A stretch of DNA of 64,000 nucleotides from Zhuqueibacter pondensis (GTDB lineage: Bacteria; Zhuqueibacterota; Zhuqueibacteria; Zhuqueibacterales; Zhuqueibacteraceae): positions 62,001 to 126,000 of the forward strand of contig JAPDQK010000003.1 in the NCBI GenBank assembly GCA_034505955.1. The letters run 5' to 3'. Under the pieces are notes generated by a model, which did not search any database, had not been told where the DNA came from, and worked only from the letters and a program-made list of their open reading frames with translations. Made by a program: the position numbers and the translations under genes. Of this stretch, positions 44,023 through 52,947 are shown in pieces. The first letter of the stretch is position 1; each line of letters starts with the position of its first letter.

Positions 44023-45060
44023 TCAAAACCTGACACCGAGGGAAAAGCGTTGTGCCTCCTTCAATCTTCCGTGGTCGGCCCACCCGTAATCAAAATGCAC
44101 GGTGGAACTGCCAATATCGTATTGGAAACCGGCGCCGAAAGTGAGGCCGGATTCGGAATCCTTCTGGAAAAGATTTTGGTAACCGCCGCGCATGGCGAGA
44201 ATTTCAAAGAGTGTCCATTCGGCGCCGAAGCTCATACTCTCGGTGTTGTCATTCGGGTGAAAGGCATCGACGGCGAATAGTACTCGATTATTCCTGGCGA
44301 GCTCGACCGGCCAGCTCAGGCCCACGCGAAACAGCACGGGCAGGGGAAATTTCTCCGTAAAGATCTCGGCGGGCAGGCTGCTGTTGTCGCCATATTTGTC
44401 CGGATCGCGGTCATATTGAATGCGCAAATCGCGGCCGGAGTAGCCCGCTTGCAGGCCGAAGTTGGAAATACTGGCGCCGATGCGCAAGCCGTTTTCGGAA
44501 ATCCGATAGATGGTTCCGACATTGAGGGCAAAAGTCGAGAGTGAGCTGTGCCAGATGGTTTCCTGAATGTAGCTCAATTGCAGGCCCACGGCGAAACGGT
44601 CGGTCAACTGCCGGCCATAGCCGAGACCGAGGGCAAGATCGGAAACCGTGTAGCGCTCGCCGGTACCGAGCGGTTGCTCCACGGTGCGGACGTCAATTTC
44701 TCCGGAGCTCAGCGAAGTCACACTGAGGAATAAATTGCCGAAATTACCAGCGTGAATGAAAGCAGCGGCATAATCATATGAAATATCCGCAAGCCACAGG
44801 CTGTGGGTGAATTGGGCGCCGTAACCGCTGAGCTGGCCGATGGCGGCAGGATTGTAATAGGCCGAGGCAACCTCATCGGACATGGCGACGCCGGCGTTGC
44901 CCATGGCAGCGGCGCGGGCGCTCGGCTCGATCAACAGAAACTGGCCGATGGTCGTGCCGGTTTTGCTCTGCGCCCAAGCCTGATTGTTCATCCACAAGAG
45001 GCCAACGCCCAACAGGAAAACCGTGCACCAAAACATGCGACAGGCAAAGCGGGTATTCAT
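44023..45060 (-). CDS. PorV/PorQ-family outer-membrane protein (triad 2)
   Basis: 345 residues. Signal peptide (about 1-30), then TTIGQFLLIEPSARAAAMGN, VASAYYNPAAIGQLSGYG, HSLWLADISYDYAAAF, LGLGYGRQLTDRFAVGLQLS, DAFHPNDNTESMSFGAEWTL and a C-terminal RFSLGVRF with terminal Phe. AAGGAG lies before ATG 45060. It starts 23 bp after the bL18 gene and is most similar to the PorV-like protein at 57824-58864. T9SS shuttle or anchor for the T9SS protein encoded upstream is the inferred role. Confidence 0.88.
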   Translation of the reverse strand: MNTRFACRMFWCTVFLLGVGLLWMNNQAWAQSKTGTTIGQFLLIEPSARAAAMGNAGVAMSDEVASAYYNPAAIGQLSGYGAQFTHSLWLADISYDYAAAFIHAGNFGNLFLSVTSLSSGEIDVRTVEQPLGTGERYTVSDLALGLGYGRQLTDRFAVGLQLSYIQETIWHSSLSTFALNVGTIYRISENGLRIGASISNFGLQAGYSGRDLRIQYDRDPDKYGDNSSLPAEIFTEKFPLPVLFRVGLSWPVELARNNRVLFAVDAFHPNDNTESMSFGAEWTLFEILAMRGGYQNLFQKDSESGLTFGAGFQYDIGSSTVHFDYGWADHGRLKEAQRFSLGVRF

Positions 45061-45083
45061 GTTCCAACTCCTTATTGCCAGGT

Positions 45084-45494
45084 TTACGATTTACTCGAAT
45101 TCACTTTTGGGACATATCGTTCAAACCACAAACCACCTTCGCGCGCTCCATCGACCAAGGCTTTGACCCGGCCGTGAACAACAAAACCATTCCGATCGAA
45201 CACCACACGCTTGATATTCATGGCCTTGGCCTTCGCTGCCAATGTTCGGCCAACGATTTTACCCTTTTCACTTTTGTCGGTGAGATTTTTCAACTGGGCG
45301 CGCAATTCCTTGCTCGCCGATGACACCGTGATCAGCGTCTTTTTGGTGGTGTCATCCACCAGTTGGCCGTAAATGTGCTTGAGACTGCGAAATACCACCA
45401 ACCGAGGACACTCGGTGGTGCCATAAACCTTCCTCGGTATGAATCGCTTCTTTGGGAAGCGTCGTACTTGCTTTTTGAAACGCTGGAATCGCAT
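45084..45494 (-). CDS. rplR: Ribosomal protein bL18 (stand-alone gene)
   Basis: 136 residues. Large-subunit protein that binds 5S rRNA. Matches: CPRLVVFRSLKHIYGQLVDD, KTLITVSSASKELRAQL, IVGRTLAAKAKAMNIKRVVF, DRNGFVVHGRVKALVDGARE, GGLWF. ATG 45494 is chosen: GGGAGGAGGG is spaced 5-7 nt and the basic N-terminus (MRFQRFKKQVRRFPKKRFIP) follows. A C-terminal extension of about 12 residues is present. Normally rplR sits in the spc operon between rplF and rpsE; here it lies alone between T9SS and PorV genes, 23 bp before the latter, and is probably co-transcribed with it. Whether it is the only copy cannot be seen from this window. Confidence 0.85.
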   Translation of the reverse strand: MRFQRFKKQVRRFPKKRFIPRKVYGTTECPRLVVFRSLKHIYGQLVDDTTKKTLITVSSASKELRAQLKNLTDKSEKGKIVGRTLAAKAKAMNIKRVVFDRNGFVVHGRVKALVDGAREGGLWFERYVPKVNSSKS

Positions 45495-45737
45495 AGGCCC
45501 TCCTCCCAGTCCTTTTTGGTTAATTCTTGGGTTCACTTGAATAGAAAAAAAATTGATGTTATTCAGGCTCACACGCCCACGCGGGAAGTTCTGCGACTAT
45601 GGCCGCGCACACAAATCATCAGACCGATAAAATTCCCGCCGGGCTCAATTTCAGGCCTCCTGAATAATAACGAATTAAACCTTATTCCTCAAGTGAATTT
45701 TTCAAATCACGCAATGTAGGGCCATGAATCCACCGGG
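45495..45737. other. Gap upstream of rplR, nothing recognised
   Basis: 243 bp between the T9SS gene stop and the bL18 start. No repeat family of the window and no clear promoter is visible; A/T-rich in its middle. Confidence 0.4.
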
Positions 45738-48700
45738 TCACTTGATAATTGCAAACTTGCCGATGAAATTACCGGTTTCGCCACCATCCACATGGAAAAG
45801 ATACAAACCGGGTGCAACATCGAGATTGTCTTTTGTACGCAAATCCCACGCCACCATGCCGGTGTTCGAGCCGTCGTGACGGAGCGTTTGAACCAATTCG
45901 CCACGCACGGTGTAAATGCGGATCGTGCAATTCGCCGGCAACGAGCGGAATTCCATGCGGCGCTCGCCACGGCCGGACACGGCAAAGCGTTCGGCTTCAA
46001 AACTGGCGGCACCGACGTAGGGATTCGGCACCACGTACGGCTCCTGTTTGAATTCATCTTTCGCCTTTGCCGCGTTGATTGATTGTCCGGTCGTTCGGAA
46101 GGAAAACACGTCAACCGGCGTCAGCGGAAGATTGAGCACCAAGTGGTAGACATCACCCTGCTTCGGTGGCACGATTGGCCCGCGTTTGGATTGACCCGTG
46201 GTATCCAACTCCACGCGCCAGGTTTCCTGCTCACTCGTGGTTACGTCCGGAATTTCTGTCAGAATCGCAATATACTCACCGGCTCTACTGAGCGTGCCGT
46301 CGCGATCGGAATCGAACATCCCGAATTTCAAACGCAGATCGCCACTTGGGGTATGGGCAACGATGCGAAATTTTGCCGGGCGCGCAGGCCGTCCGATACC
46401 GAAATTGACGGAAGTATCAACGGCAACATCGGCAAAGGTGATGGTGATATTGTCGGGAAATCCCGGTCTTCGCAAATTGATGAGGCGCGCACTCTTGAAT
46501 TTATCGCGATTCGCAAGAGAAAAATTGATGGCGTTCTGAAAAGTAAATTTGAGCCGGGTATTCGTTTGGCTGGTACTGGTGAAGCCGGTGCGCAAGGAGT
46601 CGATCGTCATGGTCGACGGCGTGGTGACAACCGGTAGCAGGCCGAGACCAACCGGGCCGCTGCCCACACCTTCCAAATCATAGCCGTTCGTGAACACCAC
46701 CTTGCCGGCCGTGCTGTCGATTAAATCATAAAAGTATGCGCGAACGCTGTCCGGCGAAGTGGTTCTGAATCTGACATTGAAAACATGATTATTCGGCACC
46801 AGCTCCGAATTGACCATGTTGACCTCAACCGTGCCAATTCCGGTGCCGGCAGTATGCGTGGCAGCGGAAACGCTGGCCGGCACGAAACCGAGCACCTTGG
46901 GATTCGGCCGCACGGCCACGACATTTTTGGGCAAAATCGTGCCGCCGCGCGGCGTGCGGGAAACTGCAATGGCATTTTCCGAAGGATAGAAATCGAGAGA
47001 ATCCGAACCGTGATCGTAGGCGCAGACCGCATAATAGTAGAGCTGCCCGTTGATGACTGTGGTGTCCGTGAAAGTATGCCTGAGGCCGGTTTCATTTCCC
47101 AAATAGAACGCCACTCCTTCGACGACCTGTTTTGAAAATCCCTTTTTGCCGTTAATGAGATCGAATTGCGCGATTGGCCGGCCGTTGCCAAGCGGGCCGG
47201 TGCCGCGCCCGGTGGTGATAACTCGAGGATCGCGAAACTCCGGGTCGGTCGCCCGATAGATACGATAGCCTTCAAAATCATTTTCCAAGGTCACCGGATC
47301 GGAGCCGCGCTCGGCCAGATCATCCCACGACAAACGAACATAGCCATCGCCGGCTTCGGCAGTTACGGTCGGCGCCTCGGGTGGTGTCGCAAATTGATAA
47401 TTGGCATTATAAATTTTTTGCACCACCGAGACGGTCTCGCGCAGCTCAGTCAAATCGGCGCCATAAGCCAGCGCCAGACTGAAGCGTTCGGTTTTACCGG
47501 CAGGTAAAGTAAATGGCCCGGAAGCGAAAAGGAAGCCGATGTTGTAGTTCAACACCACGGCCTGATCGAAGCGTGCAGCGGGATCAAAGGCAGTGAATTG
47601 TTCGTACAACAGTCGCGGCCAATTTTTGGTGCTGGAAAAGAAGACGATGTTGTCGGTTGGCTCGCCAGTGAGGCTGCGAATGCGATTCATCTTGAAACCG
47701 GTCAAGCCAATTTGATCGGACTCGTTGAGATCAGTGCGATCGAAGTTGGGCTCGCCATATGTGGGGATGCCATCGCCTTCGCCGGTGTCTTTGGTGCCGA
47801 AGACACCATCAGCGCCGGTGTCGTGCAATTCCGCCACCCAGTCCAGATCTTCGTCGCCGGTCCACCAGCGGCTGGCGCGATATGCGGGACGCGATTTGAA
47901 GTTGGTATAAACGAAGTTGAATTTTGACACATTGTAGTTGGCATTGATGTAGTTCTCGATTTCCGGCTGACTGGTCAGCAAGATCCCCGGTCCGCCATCC
48001 CGTTTCTCATCCGTGATGCCATCATCATCATTGTCGATGCCATCGCCGGGCTTGCCCGGAGTTTCCAAATAAGCATATCCAAGATAACCGGTGACGCCGC
48101 AATTGCCGCTGAGGTCCCGGCCATGGCCGTATTTATCCCATGTATAAGTCAGATTGAGTCCAAACGATTTGTCATAGAACGCATTGTCATCGTCGGATTC
48201 ATAAATGCCGTCACAAGAAAGCGCCGAGCCGCCGACACCGGAATCGAAGTACAAGCCGAAAATGATGTTTTCATTATAATCAGTCGTGCCCTCATTGGTG
48301 ATGTCATAATGCCAGAAAATTACATTCTGTGACTGCGGGTTGGCCCATTGAAAGCCGCGCACTTCCACGCGCAATCCGAGGCCGCGCCGGGTGGGATCAC
48401 GGCTGTCCGGATAAAAATCCCAGGCATCATAGAAATCGTCATCCATCACCGTAAAGCTTTCCTGGTCGGCATTGGGACGTTTGCCAAAATAACCGTTCCA
48501 ACTTCCCCTCCAGCCGGGGTCATCGGGATCATTTTCCTTGTCGGGCCAAAATTCCGGCCAGGTACGCGGGTCATTGCTGATCGCCGGCGAACGTCCCTTG
48601 TTGAGATTGGGATCTGCCTGGAAATATCCCGGCCTGGGTTCGAACCGCATCACACGATTTTTGAACGGGCTTTCGGCCTGGCGTTCGCGATAGCCGGTTT

Positions 48701-49031
48701 CCATGATATAGGCCTCCTCGCCATTACGCTGCTTGATTTTCGCGAGCACGAAGGGCGTGACGCCGTCGCTGTAATTCATACCGCTGCCTTTGGGCGCTTC
48801 GACGGAATGAAAAACGCTCAAATCGACATTGCCGGGATCCGGTGGGTAATTACCCACCATGCCGTAGTTCCAAAACTCGGTGCGGATATTGTTGGCATCA
48901 TGGAAGCCGCGACGTTCGGCGTCCACCCGGCCGCGTTTCTCCTGCGGCACCACGGGTTGCAATTGGGCGAAGGTTGTTGCGACACGCATTGCGACAAACA
49001 TCGCCAAAAATATTTTGGTTGGACGATTCAT
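45738..49031 (-). CDS. T9SS-sorted surface protein with calcium-binding-like acidic repeats (triad 2)
   Basis: About 1097 residues from ATG 49031 (signal peptide MNRPTKIFLAMFVAMRVATT, then FAQ; the upstream frame to 49244 is not signal-like). The ectodomain has acidic loops of thrombospondin-3/EF-hand type (GDGIDNDDDGITDEKRDGG; DESDQIGLTGF-like segment), a fibronectin-III-like module, and a C-terminal T9SS domain: YVVPNPYVGAASFEAERF, CTIRIYTVRGELVQTLRHD, APGLYLFHVDG, ending GKFAIIK. Full-length paralogue of the protein at 59429-62641. Receptor at 49359-52100 lies upstream, bL18 and PorV downstream. No catalytic motif recognised. Confidence 0.85.
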   Translation of the reverse strand: MNRPTKIFLAMFVAMRVATTFAQLQPVVPQEKRGRVDAERRGFHDANNIRTEFWNYGMVGNYPPDPGNVDLSVFHSVEAPKGSGMNYSDGVTPFVLAKIKQRNGEEAYIMETGYRERQAESPFKNRVMRFEPRPGYFQADPNLNKGRSPAISNDPRTWPEFWPDKENDPDDPGWRGSWNGYFGKRPNADQESFTVMDDDFYDAWDFYPDSRDPTRRGLGLRVEVRGFQWANPQSQNVIFWHYDITNEGTTDYNENIIFGLYFDSGVGGSALSCDGIYESDDDNAFYDKSFGLNLTYTWDKYGHGRDLSGNCGVTGYLGYAYLETPGKPGDGIDNDDDGITDEKRDGGPGILLTSQPEIENYINANYNVSKFNFVYTNFKSRPAYRASRWWTGDEDLDWVAELHDTGADGVFGTKDTGEGDGIPTYGEPNFDRTDLNESDQIGLTGFKMNRIRSLTGEPTDNIVFFSSTKNWPRLLYEQFTAFDPAARFDQAVVLNYNIGFLFASGPFTLPAGKTERFSLALAYGADLTELRETVSVVQKIYNANYQFATPPEAPTVTAEAGDGYVRLSWDDLAERGSDPVTLENDFEGYRIYRATDPEFRDPRVITTGRGTGPLGNGRPIAQFDLINGKKGFSKQVVEGVAFYLGNETGLRHTFTDTTVINGQLYYYAVCAYDHGSDSLDFYPSENAIAVSRTPRGGTILPKNVVAVRPNPKVLGFVPASVSAATHTAGTGIGTVEVNMVNSELVPNNHVFNVRFRTTSPDSVRAYFYDLIDSTAGKVVFTNGYDLEGVGSGPVGLGLLPVVTTPSTMTIDSLRTGFTSTSQTNTRLKFTFQNAINFSLANRDKFKSARLINLRRPGFPDNITITFADVAVDTSVNFGIGRPARPAKFRIVAHTPSGDLRLKFGMFDSDRDGTLSRAGEYIAILTEIPDVTTSEQETWRVELDTTGQSKRGPIVPPKQGDVYHLVLNLPLTPVDVFSFRTTGQSINAAKAKDEFKQEPYVVPNPYVGAASFEAERFAVSGRGERRMEFRSLPANCTIRIYTVRGELVQTLRHDGSNTGMVAWDLRTKDNLDVAPGLYLFHVDGGETGNFIGKFAIIK

Positions 49032-49358
49032 AACTGATCTCTCAGTTTTAATGAATGCGAAGTGGTTCTCAGCCTTCAATTGTATGTCATTCTGGAAAAT
49101 GTCCATGCAGCACGCGGCACCCGCGAATAAAGGGAAATCGGAGTGCAACGGTTCACTGTTGCAATGCCAAGGCCTGCGGCCGTAGGCATCGTACTCCGGT
49201 GTATTTTCGTGGTAATCTTTTTTTGATGCAAACACTGTGCTCAATACTAAAAAGATTCCCTACGGGCGTAGCCTGCGGAATGACTTCTTTATTTATGCTG
49301 CATAGTCGCATTTTTCCAAATCCGTTGGAAAAATTTTTGACAATCATCCAGACTAAAC
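49032..49358. repeat. Intergenic region with MITE-like element A4
   Basis: Element A4 at 49086-49284 (199 bp): left end GTCATTCTGG, right part AAAAAGATTCCCTACGGGCG then GCGGAATGAC. It is the longest family A copy here and holds extra sequence in the middle. No gene in the gap. Confidence 0.6.
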
Positions 49359-52100
49359 TCACAACGGCGAATTGAGAGTCAATCCGATCTCAATGCGACG
49401 GGGTGGATAAAAGCGAGTCGGGTTCGCCAGGGTGGCGCGATCACCGACCGGATTGAGCGAATAAAAAGGGCTGCCGGTATCGCTAAAAACAAAGCCACCG
49501 AAGGCAAAGCGTGCATCCAGCAAGTTAAAGGCACGCGCGAAGCAGCTCATGTTCATGCCGCCAAAGTTGAAAAATTTTTCGGCGCGTAAATCTACCAACA
49601 CGAACGAAGGCTTGCTTCCGGAATTACGTTCCAGGCCGGCACCAAAGCCGCTGCCAATCGCCGGAGTGTACGGTTGGCCGCTGCCATAACGAATCACTGT
49701 GCTGATCGAGAAATTTTGCGGCTGCGATGCGGTGATGGTTGCATTCAACGTGTGGCGTTGATCCCAACCGAGCGGAATGAGCTCCGGTCGGGGGTCTTCG
49801 CCGGCCGCGGCACGAGTGGCGGTCTCGCGCGGGTCGCTGGAATTGCCCTGCGCCCGTTGCCAGGTGTAATCCAAGGATGAACTAAAAATGCCGACGCGAC
49901 GCTGATCGAACGCAATGGTGAATCCGAGCACGTTGCCAAAATCGACATTGGTCAAGCGCGCGTATTCGGCGTCATTGTAGGTGGAAATAAATTCCACGCC
50001 GAGCAAATCACGAATATCTTTGTAGAAGATGCTGACGTCGAGGCCGAGGAAATCGGTCAGCGCGTGTTTGTAGCCGAATTCATATTGCACCGTGCGCTCG
50101 GGCTTGATGTCGGGATTGCCGAGCACGCCGTAGCTCACTGCGCTGGCCTGGAGCTCGTTCAAAATGTTATAATCGGCATTGGAGAAGATCTGGCCGAGAG
50201 CGGGCAACTGATAAAAATGCCCGTAAGCGAAAAATACCGAAGCCGTCGTCGTGATCGGATATGAAACCCCCAGCCGCGGCGCCAGCGAGGTTTTCTTCGT
50301 CGTTGCTTTCGGCACCGAGACGGGCACGCCGGCTATGGCGTTGGCCGGATTCTGCAAATCGCTGGGCACGGTTGACCTGGCATCAAAGTATTCAAAACGG
50401 ATACCAGCCCGCACGATCAAATCCTGCCATTCCAATTGATCCTGCGCATAGGCCGCTAAAGAAACCGGTTTATACGTCGAAATGCCCAGAAACTTCGGAG
50501 GCCGGGAGAGAAATGGAATCAGGGTTTGAAGTCCGGTGACCGTGTCAATGACGGCCTGGATATAACCCGGTGCCCCAAACTTCAAGTTGGAAAGTTGAAG
50601 TTCCGCCCCCAGCTTGACGAGATGATCCCGCCGCACCTGGCTGGTCAGCGCGCCTTTTAAAACATAGCTGTCGGTTTGCTGCTTGAAACGGCTGAAGTCA
50701 ACTCCTTGAACGACGGCAGTGCCCAATTCATAAGCATCGTCACTGGTCGGTAATCCGGCATCAATATACCGCGGGTCAAACACATCTTCATAAGCGTAAT
50801 CTTTATAATCAAAGTAATTTTGGCGGAGGTTGAGATTGTAGAAGGTCTTGGCCGACAGGGTATGGGTCCAGTCCAGGCCGTGCACCAGCGAAAAGGTTCG
50901 TTGCGTCGTGAGGCCATCAGGGTTGTAACGAAAAGCAAAGTTGGTACGCCTGCTTTTGACCGCATTGAAAATGGCTTGATAACTCAACTCGACATTTTTC
51001 AACGACCGGTTGGTAACCTTTGCCAGACCGGACCATTCACGCGTGTACCCCAACGGCAGCTCTTTGCCATCGCCAGTGGGCCGGAAAATTTTGTTTTGAA
51101 AATCCGATGAATCGGTGGGCACGAAGCGCCGGATGGCGTACAAGTAACCGTCATCAAGAAAATGGCGGCCGCTCAGCAGAAAAGTCGTTTGCGGAAGAAA
51201 AGTTGGGCCACTCACACTGAGCTGATAATTCTGCCGGGAAAATGGTTTGAATTTGTCCTCACCGAACGTGCTGATGGCTTCGATTTTACTGGCGCGCTTG
51301 CTGGTGGAGTAAAAATAATCGCTGGTAAAAATTTCGGCGTTCCAATTGAACCGATCTGAGCCGCTTTTGAGCACGGCGTTGACCACGCCGCTCATGGCCT
51401 GGCCGTACTCGGCATCAAAGGTACCGCTGATGACTTGAACTTCCTGCAGCAGGGAACGATCGATGCGCAGGGTCGAAGAATTATCGTAGGCGTTGTTCAC
51501 GGTCACGCCATTGATTTGGTATTGCACTTCCCCTAATCTGCCGCCGCGGACATGGCCTTCCACCACGCCAGCCTGCAGGTTCACAACATCCTGCAGCTCT
51601 TGCACGGGCAGCTTGGCAATATCGGCGCTGGTCACGGTCGCCACCGAGCTGGTCAGGTTCGTTTCCACCACGGGACGTTGCGCCGTGACGGTCACCGTGC
51701 CAACGGTAATTTCCGCCTCCTGCAGCTCGGCATTGATCGTCGTCGTTTTGTCGACGGTAACGAGCACATTTTCCACCACCATTGTGCCGTAGCCGATGTA
51801 GCTGAATTGCATGCGGTAAGTTCCGGGCGGAATGTTGAGTACGGTATAGTAACCATCCACATCCGTAACCGCACCCAGCCGTGTTTCCAAGAGAACGACA
51901 TTGGCGCCCATGAGCGGTTCCTTTTGCTTGTCGGTGACCCGTCCGGCGAGCTTGCCGGTGGTGCCGGCGTGAGCAAAAGAGAAAACAGCAAAAAGCAAAA
52001 AGCAAACAGCAAGCCAGGCGAAGTTGGACTTGCGCTTCGAGATGAGAGTCTCCTGCGAAAGCCCGGTTTCATCACAAACTGATTGTGTTCGTATGAACAT
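49359..52100 (-). CDS. TonB-dependent receptor (triad 2)
   Basis: 913 residues. N-terminal extension and signal segment (about 25-45, WLAVCFLLFAVFSFAHA), carboxypeptidase-regulatory-like domain (GKLAGRVTDKQKEPLMGANV, NIPPGTYRMQFSYIGYG), plug (about 140-245: LPVQELQDVVNLQAGVVEGH, VRGGRLGEVQYQINGV, GTFDAEYGQAMSGVVNAV) and barrel, ending EIGLTLNSPL. GAGG lies upstream of ATG 52100. Paralogue of the receptor truncated at 62785-64000. It is divergent from TA pair 2, with only 77 bp between the start codons. Substrate unknown. Confidence 0.9.
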   Translation of the reverse strand: MFIRTQSVCDETGLSQETLISKRKSNFAWLAVCFLLFAVFSFAHAGTTGKLAGRVTDKQKEPLMGANVVLLETRLGAVTDVDGYYTVLNIPPGTYRMQFSYIGYGTMVVENVLVTVDKTTTINAELQEAEITVGTVTVTAQRPVVETNLTSSVATVTSADIAKLPVQELQDVVNLQAGVVEGHVRGGRLGEVQYQINGVTVNNAYDNSSTLRIDRSLLQEVQVISGTFDAEYGQAMSGVVNAVLKSGSDRFNWNAEIFTSDYFYSTSKRASKIEAISTFGEDKFKPFSRQNYQLSVSGPTFLPQTTFLLSGRHFLDDGYLYAIRRFVPTDSSDFQNKIFRPTGDGKELPLGYTREWSGLAKVTNRSLKNVELSYQAIFNAVKSRRTNFAFRYNPDGLTTQRTFSLVHGLDWTHTLSAKTFYNLNLRQNYFDYKDYAYEDVFDPRYIDAGLPTSDDAYELGTAVVQGVDFSRFKQQTDSYVLKGALTSQVRRDHLVKLGAELQLSNLKFGAPGYIQAVIDTVTGLQTLIPFLSRPPKFLGISTYKPVSLAAYAQDQLEWQDLIVRAGIRFEYFDARSTVPSDLQNPANAIAGVPVSVPKATTKKTSLAPRLGVSYPITTTASVFFAYGHFYQLPALGQIFSNADYNILNELQASAVSYGVLGNPDIKPERTVQYEFGYKHALTDFLGLDVSIFYKDIRDLLGVEFISTYNDAEYARLTNVDFGNVLGFTIAFDQRRVGIFSSSLDYTWQRAQGNSSDPRETATRAAAGEDPRPELIPLGWDQRHTLNATITASQPQNFSISTVIRYGSGQPYTPAIGSGFGAGLERNSGSKPSFVLVDLRAEKFFNFGGMNMSCFARAFNLLDARFAFGGFVFSDTGSPFYSLNPVGDRATLANPTRFYPPRRIEIGLTLNSPL

Positions 52101-52125
52101 TTCGCGCCTCGCGATGCAATTGTTG

Positions 52126-52154
52126 TTGAAAAATACATCGATAATTGCTATATT
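52126..52154 (+). promoter_or_regulatory. Sigma-70-type promoter of TA pair 2
   Basis: TTGAAA (52126-52131), 17-nt spacer, TATATT (52149-52154), 24 nt before ATG 52178, with AAGGAG as ribosome site. Same -10 as the promoter of pair 1. The inverted pair GCAATT / AATTGC flanks the -35 region. Confidence 0.65.
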
Positions 52155-52177
52155 AGAACCAAAAAAGGAGTTGCATT

Positions 52178-52450
52178 ATGGCTAAAACAATGACTCTTGA
52201 TGGCATTCTCGACGACTTACATGCCATTGAGCCGCTGTTGGTGCAATTTGAAAAGAAATACAAATTGCTGAGCCCTTACTTTTACAAACTCTATCAAGCC
52301 GGCAAGCTCGAATGTGAAGAGGATTTTCAGGAATGGGCGGCCCTTTATGAGGCCAAACAACATCGGGAACAACTTTTTCGACAACATCTTGCTGAAGCCA
52401 TTTCCAACATGCCATTAAGCAAACCTGTTGAAATTGGGGAATTCTCATGA
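52178..52450 (+). CDS. Antitoxin-like small protein, partner of TumE-family toxin (pair 2)
   Basis: 90 residues: MTLDGILDDLHAIEPLLVQF, EKKYKLLSPYFYKLYQAGKL, EWAALYEAKQHREQLF. Homologous to the protein at 38963-39232 over its full length. AAGGAG precedes ATG 52178. Its stop overlaps the start of the TumE-like gene by 4 bp (ATGA), so the pair is translationally coupled, as is usual in TA modules. No DNA-binding domain recognised. Confidence 0.72.
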   Translation: MAKTMTLDGILDDLHAIEPLLVQFEKKYKLLSPYFYKLYQAGKLECEEDFQEWAALYEAKQHREQLFRQHLAEAISNMPLSKPVEIGEFS

Positions 52451-52866
52451 TTCCATCGCTGGACAATCAGCAAGAATACGAGTTGTTCATTTACTCCATT
52501 CCGACGCTCTATCCTCAAGTCGAAAAATCGACATTGGTTTTTATTCGTCTTGGCCGTTATCTCGCCAAAATTACAGGCGAGATTTCTTTTAAAGCGGATA
52601 TTCGTTCGAAGATTTTACAAGTTGTCGATTTTGGCCGTTCCGAAATTCTACGTTACAGCTATACGGTTTTTCGAGATCAGGAAGAAATTTATTGGTATGA
52701 CCCACAGCCGCATCCCCACATTTCGGCTTTAGCGAGCACACATCCCCACCATAAGCATGTTCCACCTGATCTCAAACACAATCGCGTTCCTGCTCCGGGG
52801 TTATCATTCACACAGCCCAATTTGCCTTTTCTTATTCAAGAAATCATCAACAACCTGTTAAGTTGA
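52447..52866 (+). CDS. TumE-family (DUF6516) toxin-like protein (pair 2)
   Basis: 139 residues with the TumE/DUF6516 signature: EIYWYDPQPHPHISALASTH, HPHHKHVPPDLKHNRVPAPG, LSFTQPNLPFLIQEIINNLL. The Tyr-Trp-Tyr-Asp and His cluster are conserved with pair 1, supporting a shared active site. Overlaps its partner gene by 4 bp. Divergent from the triad-2 receptor and convergent with the CBM9 protein gene. Confidence 0.8.
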   Translation: MIPSLDNQQEYELFIYSIPTLYPQVEKSTLVFIRLGRYLAKITGEISFKADIRSKILQVVDFGRSEILRYSYTVFRDQEEIYWYDPQPHPHISALASTHPHHKHVPPDLKHNRVPAPGLSFTQPNLPFLIQEIINNLLS

Positions 52867-52896
52867 AGCATTGTTTCTTGTGCTCTTCTCGCTTTT

Positions 52897-52936
52897 GCGC
52901 ATAGCGCAGAGAGCAACGACGCTCTGCGCTATGCGC
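52897..52936. terminator. Hairpin between convergent genes
   Basis: Perfect 15-bp inverted repeat GCGCATAGCGCAGAG (52897-52911) and CTCTGCGCTATGCGC (52922-52936) with a 10-nt loop, located between the stops of the toxin-like gene (52866) and the T9SS gene (52948). No T-run follows, so a factor-independent terminator is uncertain; it also belongs to a GCGC-type repeat group. Confidence 0.5.
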
Positions 52937-52947
52937 TTTGCGCTCTG

